A stretch of 64,000 bases of DNA from Prolixibacteraceae bacterium (GTDB lineage: Bacteria; Bacteroidota; Bacteroidia; Bacteroidales; Prolixibacteraceae). This document shows, one piece after another, positions 10,090 to 18,590 of the stretch (positions within the stretch are counted from its first letter, which is position 1; the number at the start of each line of letters is the position of its first letter). The notes below the pieces were generated by a model. That model saw only the letters and a program-made list of their open reading frames with translations. It did no database searches and was not told the DNA's origin. The stretch is taken from assembly GCA_003506435.1 (NCBI GenBank), contig DOAQ01000042.1, forward strand, positions 124,001 through 188,000, in the 5' to 3' direction. The position numbers and the translations under genes are program-made.

Positions 10090-11646
10090 TTATGGCAAGT
10101 TTTTTATTGATTCATTTGCCTGCTTCATGCACAAATATGCTGCAATAAGTGCTATGGCTCGCTTATTCGGGGGAACTGTAGCAACCCGATAAGAGATTTG
10201 AAGAAATTCCTTCATTAACCCTAATTGATATTCAAAAACAGTATAATAGCCAGCATAAATACTTGAACAATTTTTCATTAGCCAATTAATGGCGAAGATA
10301 AAATTGTCATTTTTGTTATCTAAAGGAATATTAGTTTGGTTAATAATTAGTTTAACAATCTCAATGCTCGGTTCTATTTGGTTAATATCATAAAACTCCT
10401 TGGTATTGATGTCAAAGCCAGAAATAAACAAGTCTACTATTAATCGACATAGATCGCTTGACCAATGTAAATAGTCTATGCTGCCGGTATCAATAATGAC
10501 AGGATGACTACCTTGTACTAGTATATTTTTTGAATGAAAATCTCCATGACAAAGGACACTTTCTTTGATTAATTTATCAGTTGTTTTAGCAATATCCATT
10601 AAAAGATAATGTTTGTCAACTACTAAATTTTTGATTTCTGTTATATTGAAATTAATAGAAGAAGACATTAAGGATTTTAATTCCTCAAATGCTCTTTCTA
10701 TGAGGATAAATTTGTATTTATCAATTTTAATAAAGATTAAGTCCCAATTACATTTAGAATCTTTATTCTTAAGATAGTGTTCTTGTAAGCTATATGTTCC
10801 AATGAATAAATCATTTAAAACATTTTCAATTAGACTTGTATTTTTATTTGATTTTATAAAATCAAATAAAGTTATTGCATCATTAACTTCCTTTATTAGT
10901 ATTGCATATACTTTCTTGTCATTTGATTCAAATTCTTCGTCTTTTATTGGGATGATTAGTCTTGATGGGAATAGCTGATATTTTCTATTAGCATTTGAAT
11001 GCTCAAGTTTTAATTTGGTTACCTCTTTTGATATTTTTAATACTTCAACTGTATTGCCAAGAAGTAACTTAAGAACAAAAGCTCCACTCAACCCAGAAGT
11101 CATTCGTTTTATGATATATGTGTCGGAGGCTTGTTCCTTTATTGAGATTTTGTGTATCAGTTCGTTGAGATACTTTTCTCCAATAGAACGAATATCAGCT
11201 AATAAAAAGATGTCATCATTATTATGAAGATTATAATTCTTTCTAATCAGATCCTCGCGAAATAAAAAACTTAAAAGAAATTCTTTAAGGTTATCACCAG
11301 TTTGTAATTTGGGTTTGTGTCCAACAAGACAACTGTATTTCTTAGAAAGCGAATCGTAGTCAACAATTTTAGCTGAATAAATCAGTGTCTTAATCCTTTT
11401 ATTACTCTCATTGTGTGATAAAACAGTTTCCCCCTTTTCTTTGGATTTATCAAAAAAGTCTAAGATTAGAAGGTCATATTCTTTATGTAATTCACTATGA
11501 TAGTTCGTGAAATTTACATCAAAACACACAATTTTTATTTCGTTAGATTTGGCAAATTCAGCAAGATATAATTTAATATCGGTAAGATGTTCAGGTTCGT
11601 CTTCGCAAATTAGTACCTTAATTTCTTTAATGTCTTCAGTTTTCAT
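10090..11646 (-). CDS. Receiver domain fused to APH-like phosphotransferase, 518 aa
   Basis: Residues ~8-130 look like a response-regulator receiver: the acidic pair in VLICEDEPEH, the phospho-acceptor Asp in LLILDFFD near residue 58, a Ser in LIYSAK and a Lys in GHKPKL. Residues ~150-500 match the aminoglycoside phosphotransferase/choline-kinase fold. It has a Gly-rich MTSGLSGAFVLKLLLGN, the catalytic loop VLCHGDFHSKNILV and the metal-binding IIDTGSIDYLHW, so key kinase residues are intact. It overlaps the 3' end of the preceding 1605-residue gene by 11 bases, so the two are co-translated. A GHKL ATPase partner plus a receiver suggests phospho-relay control of a small-molecule or protein kinase. 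The substrate is unknown, and I know of no named system with this pair. Confidence 0.75.
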   Translation of the reverse strand: MKTEDIKEIKVLICEDEPEHLTDIKLYLAEFAKSNEIKIVCFDVNFTNYHSELHKEYDLLILDFFDKSKEKGETVLSHNESNKRIKTLIYSAKIVDYDSLSKKYSCLVGHKPKLQTGDNLKEFLLSFLFREDLIRKNYNLHNNDDIFLLADIRSIGEKYLNELIHKISIKEQASDTYIIKRMTSGLSGAFVLKLLLGNTVEVLKISKEVTKLKLEHSNANRKYQLFPSRLIIPIKDEEFESNDKKVYAILIKEVNDAITLFDFIKSNKNTSLIENVLNDLFIGTYSLQEHYLKNKDSKCNWDLIFIKIDKYKFILIERAFEELKSLMSSSINFNITEIKNLVVDKHYLLMDIAKTTDKLIKESVLCHGDFHSKNILVQGSHPVIIDTGSIDYLHWSSDLCRLIVDLFISGFDINTKEFYDINQIEPSIEIVKLIINQTNIPLDNKNDNFIFAINWLMKNCSSIYAGYYTVFEYQLGLMKEFLQISYRVATVPPNKRAIALIAAYLCMKQANESIKNLP

Positions 11647-14600
11647 AATTCAGAAATTTAATTGTTATTTTAAATTTTCCATTTTGTTCTAGTTCATAGT
11701 CCAAATCACCACCAAAATTTTTTAATTCATTTCGCCAATAACTTAATGATCCATTTCTTCTTTCTCCTTGAAATTTCTCAGTTCCATCATAACTTATTAC
11801 GACAATCTTCATTTTATGTCCATTCTCAACGCATTTAATACTTATAGCAATATCACTAAGAGTTAATCCAGGATTTTTTTTACCTTCAATATTGCTTTTA
11901 ATTAAGTCGAGATTTAGCAACAAAGTGTTTCGTGGATAATATACATCTACATTTAAATTATCGGCAATTTCAATTTTCGGAAACTCTTCTTTTGTAAAAA
12001 CAGAACATATTATATTATAAAGATTCGATGGAAAATATGATAAAAGATTAAGTGCATGTGAATCAATGCTTTCGCCATATTTGCCTTTTTGCTTTATAAA
12101 TAAATTATTAATTTGAAAATATAAATTTTCAAATTCTTTTTTATGTAAATTATAATTATTTAAGTCATTTGAAATGAGATAAATAATCTCTGTAAATCGA
12201 TCGATTTCTTTAGTTAAATGATTTTTTGAAAAAATATTCGAGAAACTACTCATGAAAAATTGCGACATAAAGAAACTATCAGAAAATTTTTGGAAATGGA
12301 AAATAATTGTATTTGTGATGAATTCGTATGTAGATTTCCAATACATTAAAATTAAAGATCTTTTGGATTCAATAATTTGATAGTTATCTGCTTTCTCTTT
12401 ATAGACTTCATAATCGTTAAAAATAGTATCATATCTCGGCAAAAATATCCTTGTAAAATATTCAATAGGATCTGGATGGGGGGCTCTATAAACCATATCA
12501 AATTCACTTTGTATATTTTTAAGTATTTTCAAATCTGAATCCAAGTAGCTATTATTGAGTGTTTTAATGGCAAAATTGTTCATTGTTTCAATTTTATTAA
12601 GAGCCATAAATTGATTAGTATTCAGATGGATTTTTGACTGAGATATTTTCCCAATTTCTATTTTAATAGATTCAAAATATTTTAAACTTTTATTATAACT
12701 ATTTTTATATAGGCTTACTATATGATAGAATGTGTTTTGAGTTAAATTATCACTTTGATGATCTTCGTAGCTGCAAGAATTAATAATTGCAAAGATATTT
12801 TCGCAGAATAATAATTTATTGGACGATCTCAATAATGAGATTGCTGCATACTTATAACGAATTGCTAACTTAATACTTGTTGTTGTAGCTCTATTAGTTT
12901 TGTCAAAATAATTTACTAATGAGCTAATATCAATAGTAGCAATTTTTTGAGAAATATTAGAAAGTAAAGATCTTAAGTCCCTAAATACTAGTGGCTCTTT
13001 TTGGAGCCAATTAATTTCATGAGCCAAATAATAGATCAAAGAATAGAGAGAAGAATCACAATTACTTTTCTCTTTTTCGAAAGTGTAATAAATATTCCAT
13101 ATTTGTTTATAGCACTCTAATCTATACTGAGTATTATTTTCAGCTTTTTCAAATAATGCTTTAAATTCATACATTTTCATTATTACTTCGGATGAAAGTT
13201 CATGATTTGAACTTTCTGAAGTATAATAAAAATCAAAAGGGTAGACGCTTTTAACAATATCTTCAGCTTCAATCATCTTCAGCCTCTTAATTCTATCATT
13301 TGTGAAATAATCTAGGTATTTTTGGTTTATTTTGTATTTATCTAATGCTTCAATGTGTACACAAATTGGACAAGTTACAGAGGTGAAAAAACTCAAAGAA
13401 AATTTGAATAGATAATTAATTTGAAAATTTGTTGTTACTACTGGTTTTAAACCAGTATCTTGATTGTTCAAGTTATTTATTCTGTTATAAATATCAAATT
13501 CTTCGTTTCTAGATTGGTTAAAAATAATACAAACCAACAGATTTTCAACATTTTGACATTTGGATATTAACCTATTGATTGAATTTCCAGTAATCGTACC
13601 AAAATCTAAGTAAACAACGTTAGGTTCATTAATTAATGTTACCTCTTCAATCTGTCTAGTACTTGACGAAAGAGTTTTCACAAAGTCAAGAAATCCATTA
13701 TTTGAGTTATTAAAAATTAATGAATTAGGGTAATAAATCGTAAAATTTTTCGAGTATTTGGGTGATTTTCTAACATTATCAATCCAGCGTTGAATTGATG
13801 TTTGAATCATATTCCAAATTATACTTTTTTCTCTTAATATTTTTTCTTTATTTATATAAAAGGAAAAATGTCTATCGCGATAAATACCTACATGGTTATA
13901 ATGTAATGATTTCGTTTGAATGATGTGTTCCTTTAAGGAGCTTTCCAATACTAAATTGGCTTTTATTTGATGGTCACTTATTCTGTTTTCTATTGAAAAC
14001 ATAGGACTTCTATAAATAGAAATGTTTTTAAAACTTTCAATTTTATTTAGATAATATTCATCGCTTCTTAATGTTTTGTCTATCTCGACTTCATTTTTCT
14101 GAAAAATTGAAATTATATCTGTATGATCATTCCAAGTTTCAAGATTGGAAATGTTGTATTTTCTTAAATTACATAAACTGCAAATTAGCAATGGAACAGC
14201 CAGGTCGCGCCTAACGTATTTAACTAATCTTCTGACAGTTTCAGAACTAGAAATTACAGTAGTAAGGATTATTACTCTATCATTTTCTGAAAATAATTTT
14301 GTTCTTCTAGGAATTTGAGGGTTAAGATCATCAGCAATATTTATAATATTCTTCACTTTTATTCCAAGATGTGAACTAAAAGCGATTGCTAATTCCTTTT
14401 GCTGATGTTGATCAATTAAAACATGTAATTCTTTCCTGTTAAAACTCTCATCTAAAATATCAATCTGTTTTGATGCAAAATATTTAACAACTTTTAAATA
14501 TAAAGTTAGTGCATACCCATATTTGTTATGCTGAAGTAATTCGTTAATAGATAGCCACTTGTCAATTACCTCTAACTTTGGAGTGCAAACTTTTTCTATG

Positions 14601-16453
14601 GCTTCTTGCACAACGTGATAATTTTCTTTTAATTCTCTTTCAAAAAGTTCATTAAGTGAAGTGAAATTAAACAGAAAATTTCCTTCATTATTAACCATTA
14701 CAAGAGAATCATCATTTTCAAGGTGTAATCTCATCCTTGTTTGAGAATCAGAATCTAGTACTTTGAAAGATTCTAATTGATAGATGTTTTTCCCTTTGTT
14801 AGCATCTTCATATGATTCATTAAGCAACTTTATTAATTTCTGACTTCCTCCAAACCAAAAAGTAATCCCATCACTAATAGCCAAAACTGGATCGAATACA
14901 TTTTCGGCATCTTGGTGTGAGATTTCTTGAATTAATTGATCTCCTATTTGATCGATAATCTTTTCACTGGTAGAATTTATTATAGAATCTAATGTCAAAT
15001 TATCCAGATTACTCAATATGTAGATGACAACTGCATTAGGATGCGCATCTCGACTAAATTTGGGTAGGCTATCCTCAAGTATCACTTTGGTCTCATCTAT
15101 CCCAGTATTCAATAAATCCAAAATGACTAGAAGATTTTCATTTTTTGCGATTTCAAATCGAAATTTACTAATAAAATTTACTTCAACTGAAGGAGAAAAA
15201 AATAGTGATCTCCATTGTTTTTTATTACTACTTTCTGATAGTTTAAATCTAAATTTTTTTGCTTCTGAGAAAGGACATATTTTAATTTGGATAAAAGTTC
15301 CAGGAATTCTAAACTGAAGCTTGTTTTTTCTCCATTCTTCCTTAGTAAGGCCACCTTTCCGATATCCACCATCAATATTCTCAGTTCTTATATGAAATAT
15401 GCCATTATATTTGTTTACTATTCTTTGAATTCTATATAATCCTTTAGTACCTCTGATTTCTTTTTCAGATTTACTTGTTGACCATTTTTCAAAAGCCCAT
15501 TTTAATTGCGAAAGATTATCAGTTAGTCCTTTTGGATTTTTTTCCCTATATGCATTCTTGTACTTAGAGGTAAGTAGTCCACAGTCAGAATCACCGAAAT
15601 AAATTTCTACTTGGCTAGGAATTTTCTCATTTTCTAACCATTCAATAAAGTCAATCTCTATTGGATTTTGTTTCTTTCCTTCTCTTTTCGTAAATAAACT
15701 TATTGAATTTATTAATCCAATTGAGAAAATGGCATAATTTGATTTAGTGTGTTCCTTGATATTTTTTATAAGTTCAGAAAGAACAACATTTTTAATACCT
15801 TGTACATCAATTGATTCAAGTCCTCTTTCAGGGTTTTCAAGTATTTTGTCAATTTTATTTTCAATTTCAGAAAAACTATCAAACCCGAGTTGACAATTAA
15901 TCCATGTTAATGGGAATATGTATTTATGGTTAAAATAAGATGGGTCGATAGATTCATAAATAACACTATAAGCATCATTGAAACTTTCAATATTAAATTC
16001 TGTTTCGAAATCATATTCCTCTGTAATTAAAACTTCTTTTCTATTTTTTATATGTGAGCATTTAATCGCTTCAACAAATCCAACTGTTTTTAAGAAACTG
16101 TTTGTATCTTTTCTTTTTTTTAGAATATTGGTTTTTAAGGATTCATCATAAGATTTACTGTCCTTTTCTTTTACTGTAAGTCTTATTGTTGGCAAAGAAA
16201 TATAAACTTGGAAATTTTTAATTACGAAAGATTCAACAACAAGTACCAATTGTGTAATTGCACTTAATTCAGCAAATCTGACTTTTGATAAATCAAAAAA
16301 TAATTCGTTTTCATTACTGATATTGTCAAATAATGTTTGATCTTTTTTTATTTGAAAATCCTCTAGATCCTCAAATAGTTTTTCTTCTAAATTTTGATTA
16401 TCAAGATATGTTAATCCATTTAATAAATGATTTATTCTTCCTATTTTGTTCAT
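11636..16453 (-). CDS. Giant GHKL-ATPase protein with two PRTase-like domains, 1605 aa
   Basis: Likely cytosolic signalling or effector protein, function not recognised. Visible parts in order: a STAS-like segment (FFDLSKVRFAELSAITQL, residues ~50-90); a GHKL ATPase (~220-395) with N-box LSELIKNIKEHT, G1-like FGDSDCGLL, G2-like GTKGLYRIQRIV and G3-like PGTFIQIKI; and a PRTase-like domain with loop VIILTTVISSSETVRRLV near 730. A second PRTase-like loop, VVYLDFGTITGNSINRLI, lies near 950. A long helical region follows (~1060-1470), then a C-terminal segment resembling a degenerate GHKL half (LKNFGGDLDYELEQNGKF). Each PRTase loop is followed by a CxxC (CSLC, CPIC). No DHp/H-box or membrane segment is apparent. 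The gene is very AT-rich, leads a two-gene cassette and overlaps the receiver-kinase gene. Confidence 0.7.
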   Translation of the reverse strand: MNKIGRINHLLNGLTYLDNQNLEEKLFEDLEDFQIKKDQTLFDNISNENELFFDLSKVRFAELSAITQLVLVVESFVIKNFQVYISLPTIRLTVKEKDSKSYDESLKTNILKKRKDTNSFLKTVGFVEAIKCSHIKNRKEVLITEEYDFETEFNIESFNDAYSVIYESIDPSYFNHKYIFPLTWINCQLGFDSFSEIENKIDKILENPERGLESIDVQGIKNVVLSELIKNIKEHTKSNYAIFSIGLINSISLFTKREGKKQNPIEIDFIEWLENEKIPSQVEIYFGDSDCGLLTSKYKNAYREKNPKGLTDNLSQLKWAFEKWSTSKSEKEIRGTKGLYRIQRIVNKYNGIFHIRTENIDGGYRKGGLTKEEWRKNKLQFRIPGTFIQIKICPFSEAKKFRFKLSESSNKKQWRSLFFSPSVEVNFISKFRFEIAKNENLLVILDLLNTGIDETKVILEDSLPKFSRDAHPNAVVIYILSNLDNLTLDSIINSTSEKIIDQIGDQLIQEISHQDAENVFDPVLAISDGITFWFGGSQKLIKLLNESYEDANKGKNIYQLESFKVLDSDSQTRMRLHLENDDSLVMVNNEGNFLFNFTSLNELFERELKENYHVVQEAIEKVCTPKLEVIDKWLSINELLQHNKYGYALTLYLKVVKYFASKQIDILDESFNRKELHVLIDQHQQKELAIAFSSHLGIKVKNIINIADDLNPQIPRRTKLFSENDRVIILTTVISSSETVRRLVKYVRRDLAVPLLICSLCNLRKYNISNLETWNDHTDIISIFQKNEVEIDKTLRSDEYYLNKIESFKNISIYRSPMFSIENRISDHQIKANLVLESSLKEHIIQTKSLHYNHVGIYRDRHFSFYINKEKILREKSIIWNMIQTSIQRWIDNVRKSPKYSKNFTIYYPNSLIFNNSNNGFLDFVKTLSSSTRQIEEVTLINEPNVVYLDFGTITGNSINRLISKCQNVENLLVCIIFNQSRNEEFDIYNRINNLNNQDTGLKPVVTTNFQINYLFKFSLSFFTSVTCPICVHIEALDKYKINQKYLDYFTNDRIKRLKMIEAEDIVKSVYPFDFYYTSESSNHELSSEVIMKMYEFKALFEKAENNTQYRLECYKQIWNIYYTFEKEKSNCDSSLYSLIYYLAHEINWLQKEPLVFRDLRSLLSNISQKIATIDISSLVNYFDKTNRATTTSIKLAIRYKYAAISLLRSSNKLLFCENIFAIINSCSYEDHQSDNLTQNTFYHIVSLYKNSYNKSLKYFESIKIEIGKISQSKIHLNTNQFMALNKIETMNNFAIKTLNNSYLDSDLKILKNIQSEFDMVYRAPHPDPIEYFTRIFLPRYDTIFNDYEVYKEKADNYQIIESKRSLILMYWKSTYEFITNTIIFHFQKFSDSFFMSQFFMSSFSNIFSKNHLTKEIDRFTEIIYLISNDLNNYNLHKKEFENLYFQINNLFIKQKGKYGESIDSHALNLLSYFPSNLYNIICSVFTKEEFPKIEIADNLNVDVYYPRNTLLLNLDLIKSNIEGKKNPGLTLSDIAISIKCVENGHKMKIVVISYDGTEKFQGERRNGSLSYWRNELKNFGGDLDYELEQNGKFKITIKFLNYEN

Positions 16454-16725
16454 ATTTAGATAATTATTATGGATTAATTTATAGTTTTTCCGCTGGATAA
16501 TGGTTCTTTTGATTTTGCCCGAGCATTAGGTTTAGGTGTTGAGCCAAAAACAAATGTGCCTTTGTGTGGTGGCAATTCTTTAAAAAAATGTGCGGTGAGC
16601 AAAAATAGAAAACATTAGGTCGGCTTGAGTGTCGGCTTTCTTGTTTTGTCAATATTTCGCTATTCTTTCCTTTCACAATAGTTTACTTCTAAATTTGTGT
16701 CTGTCGTTTCTGGCTCCTTACACTT

Positions 16726-16859
16726 GGCGGTAACGTTCAAATACACGCAGGGCGGGAGTTACCCGATGAACTTCCTACGAAGCATTGCTTTTCAATTTAT
16801 TAATTTCTTGTCAACGAAGCACCGAAACCCGACTTGCGGGTATTTTGCTGTTATAGCCC
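16726..16859 (-). repeat. attC-like site 3 (134 bp)
   Basis: On the minus strand it runs from GGGCTATAACAGCAAAATAC to GTATTTGAACGTTACCGCC. Its arm GGGCTATAAC is complementary to GTTATAGCCC at 20556-20547, the start of the Gabija-like cassette. The last codons and stop of the UvrD-like gene lie inside this arm (CTATAA at its end), a close ORF/attC overlap often seen in integron cassettes. The trailing GTTACCGCC starts the next cassette. Confidence 0.78.
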
Positions 16860-18590
16860 GTTATTCATTTCAATAATTTCTATTTCTTTTCCAAATAACT
16901 CAATAAGTTTATCATCTTCCGTTTCGTCAGGAACCGCAATTATTAATAAATTCCTTGGTCTTGATAATGCTACATATATCATTCTTTTGCTTTCATTTGG
17001 GAAATCAACAGGTTTGGAATAATCGTTTAAAGAAATACTCTGTCCTAAACTGGTTTTACTTAGAAATAGCATTAAAGTATCAAAAGTTTTTCCTTTTACC
17101 TGATGTATTGTGGAAATTGGAATTAAACTCTCATTCTCATTGATGTTATGCAATTTACTAATAGTACTATCATAAGTTTCTACACCTTGTTTTTGCTTTA
17201 ATTCCAAATTGAAGTCACTATCTAACTCGAAAAATGTTTTGATATAGGCTTCTGTGTTGACAGTCCAATCTTTTAATGATAATTCGAAAGAAGGTAAGTT
17301 ATTAATGAAATTTATTATATGGGAATTAGTTTCAAAATCTGCTTTTAATTCATGCTCAAAACTTCTCTTTTCATTATAGTTTAGGTTAGGACATAAAATC
17401 AAGACAAATATTTTTCTAACTGTATTAACCGCCATTTTTATTTCATTCTTTGCTAAATTTTGTTTTGCAGAAATTAATAATGTTGGGATATCGGTTTTCC
17501 AATAGTTCTTATTAACACTATAACCAAGAAGCCTTTGCAGCATTGTTCTACCGCGAACGACTATTTGATTACTTTCGAAAGTACTGGTTAATTCAACAAA
17601 TTTCTCAATTGCCTTTTCTTCCTTGCCTAACTCATATTTAAGAACTTTTATCTTATTTGTAATCACCTCTAATGTTGATTTAATGGGATTGCCATTATTT
17701 CTGAGTTTAGAGTACACATCAATTATGTTTTGTTCTGAACGTCTACAAAAACTATATTCGTAATTGTCCCAATTTTTACGGTCGTTAATTCTATCAATAA
17801 ACAAGTCTGGACGAGCTTCTCTCCATTCATAAAGACTTTGACAAGGGTCTCCAATAATTTCAATGTTTTTTAATCCCAATTCAATAAGTCTGTCGAAAAT
17901 TGCAAAATGAATTTCAGAAGTATCCTGCGCCTCGTCTAATATAACGTAACTAAATCGTTTTATTAATGAGGAACCAACAACTGGAAATTTTTGCAAAATA
18001 TCTAAGGCAAAGTATGATGAATCTTCGTTTGTTAGTATCCCTTTCTTGAATTGCCAGTCTTTTAAAGAACTACAATAATTTTTAAATGTACTTAAATCTT
18101 TTCCTGTGAGAGTAGGAAGCTTCCCATTACTTGTAAAACCACCAGAAATGGTTTTTTGAATAGTTGATGGGGAGTACATAAATTTCAAAGGTTTTATCCC
18201 AATCCTATATTTAGTTAAAAAAAAAGTCCAATCATCCAATAAATTTGAGTTCTCCAATATCACTGGTCTTATAATATTGGGATTCAATAAATGGAAATTT
18301 GGCAATAAGATATATTGATTAATAAAACTGTCAATTGTCGAAACTAAATGGGGGTATTTGATATTGACCCCAGAAAAGAATTTAAACTTTTCATTTATTT
18401 CATCTTTTGCAATATTGGTAAATGAAAGACATGCGACACCAGAAAATTTATTTATTTCCGTCGTTTCTTTGGTTAAATCTTGCAATTTATAGGCAACAGA
18501 AGTGGTTTTGCCACTACCAGGGCAAGCATTTAAAATAACTTTTCCACGAGCACTTAAGTACTTTTCTATTTCATCATTTATTTCAAACAT
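16851..18590 (-). CDS. gajB: UvrD/PcrA-like helicase, GajB-type (Gabija), 579 aa
   Basis: Superfamily 1 helicase. Walker A is NACPGSGKTTSVAYKL near residue 25. Motif II is VILDEAQDTSE near 218, followed by IIGDPCQSLYEWREA near 250. C-terminal motifs are ISTIHQVKGKTFDTL near 493 and YVALSRPRNLLI near 541. The start overlaps the 3' end of the upstream OLD-family ATPase gene by 8 bases. An OLD ATPase followed directly by a UvrD-like helicase is the Gabija (GajA-GajB) antiphage arrangement, also described as class 2 OLD. Its length is near that of known GajB. The stop codon sits inside the cassette-end arm of attC-like site 3. Confidence 0.82.
   Translation of the reverse strand: MFEINDEIEKYLSARGKVILNACPGSGKTTSVAYKLQDLTKETTEINKFSGVACLSFTNIAKDEINEKFKFFSGVNIKYPHLVSTIDSFINQYILLPNFHLLNPNIIRPVILENSNLLDDWTFFLTKYRIGIKPLKFMYSPSTIQKTISGGFTSNGKLPTLTGKDLSTFKNYCSSLKDWQFKKGILTNEDSSYFALDILQKFPVVGSSLIKRFSYVILDEAQDTSEIHFAIFDRLIELGLKNIEIIGDPCQSLYEWREARPDLFIDRINDRKNWDNYEYSFCRRSEQNIIDVYSKLRNNGNPIKSTLEVITNKIKVLKYELGKEEKAIEKFVELTSTFESNQIVVRGRTMLQRLLGYSVNKNYWKTDIPTLLISAKQNLAKNEIKMAVNTVRKIFVLILCPNLNYNEKRSFEHELKADFETNSHIINFINNLPSFELSLKDWTVNTEAYIKTFFELDSDFNLELKQKQGVETYDSTISKLHNINENESLIPISTIHQVKGKTFDTLMLFLSKTSLGQSISLNDYSKPVDFPNESKRMIYVALSRPRNLLIIAVPDETEDDKLIELFGKEIEIIEMNNGL

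Noticed and set aside
16479..16676. 65-codon minus-strand ORF upstream of the 1605-residue gene
   Set aside because: Low-complexity composition resembling cassette spacer DNA, no recognisable features; judged chance ORF.
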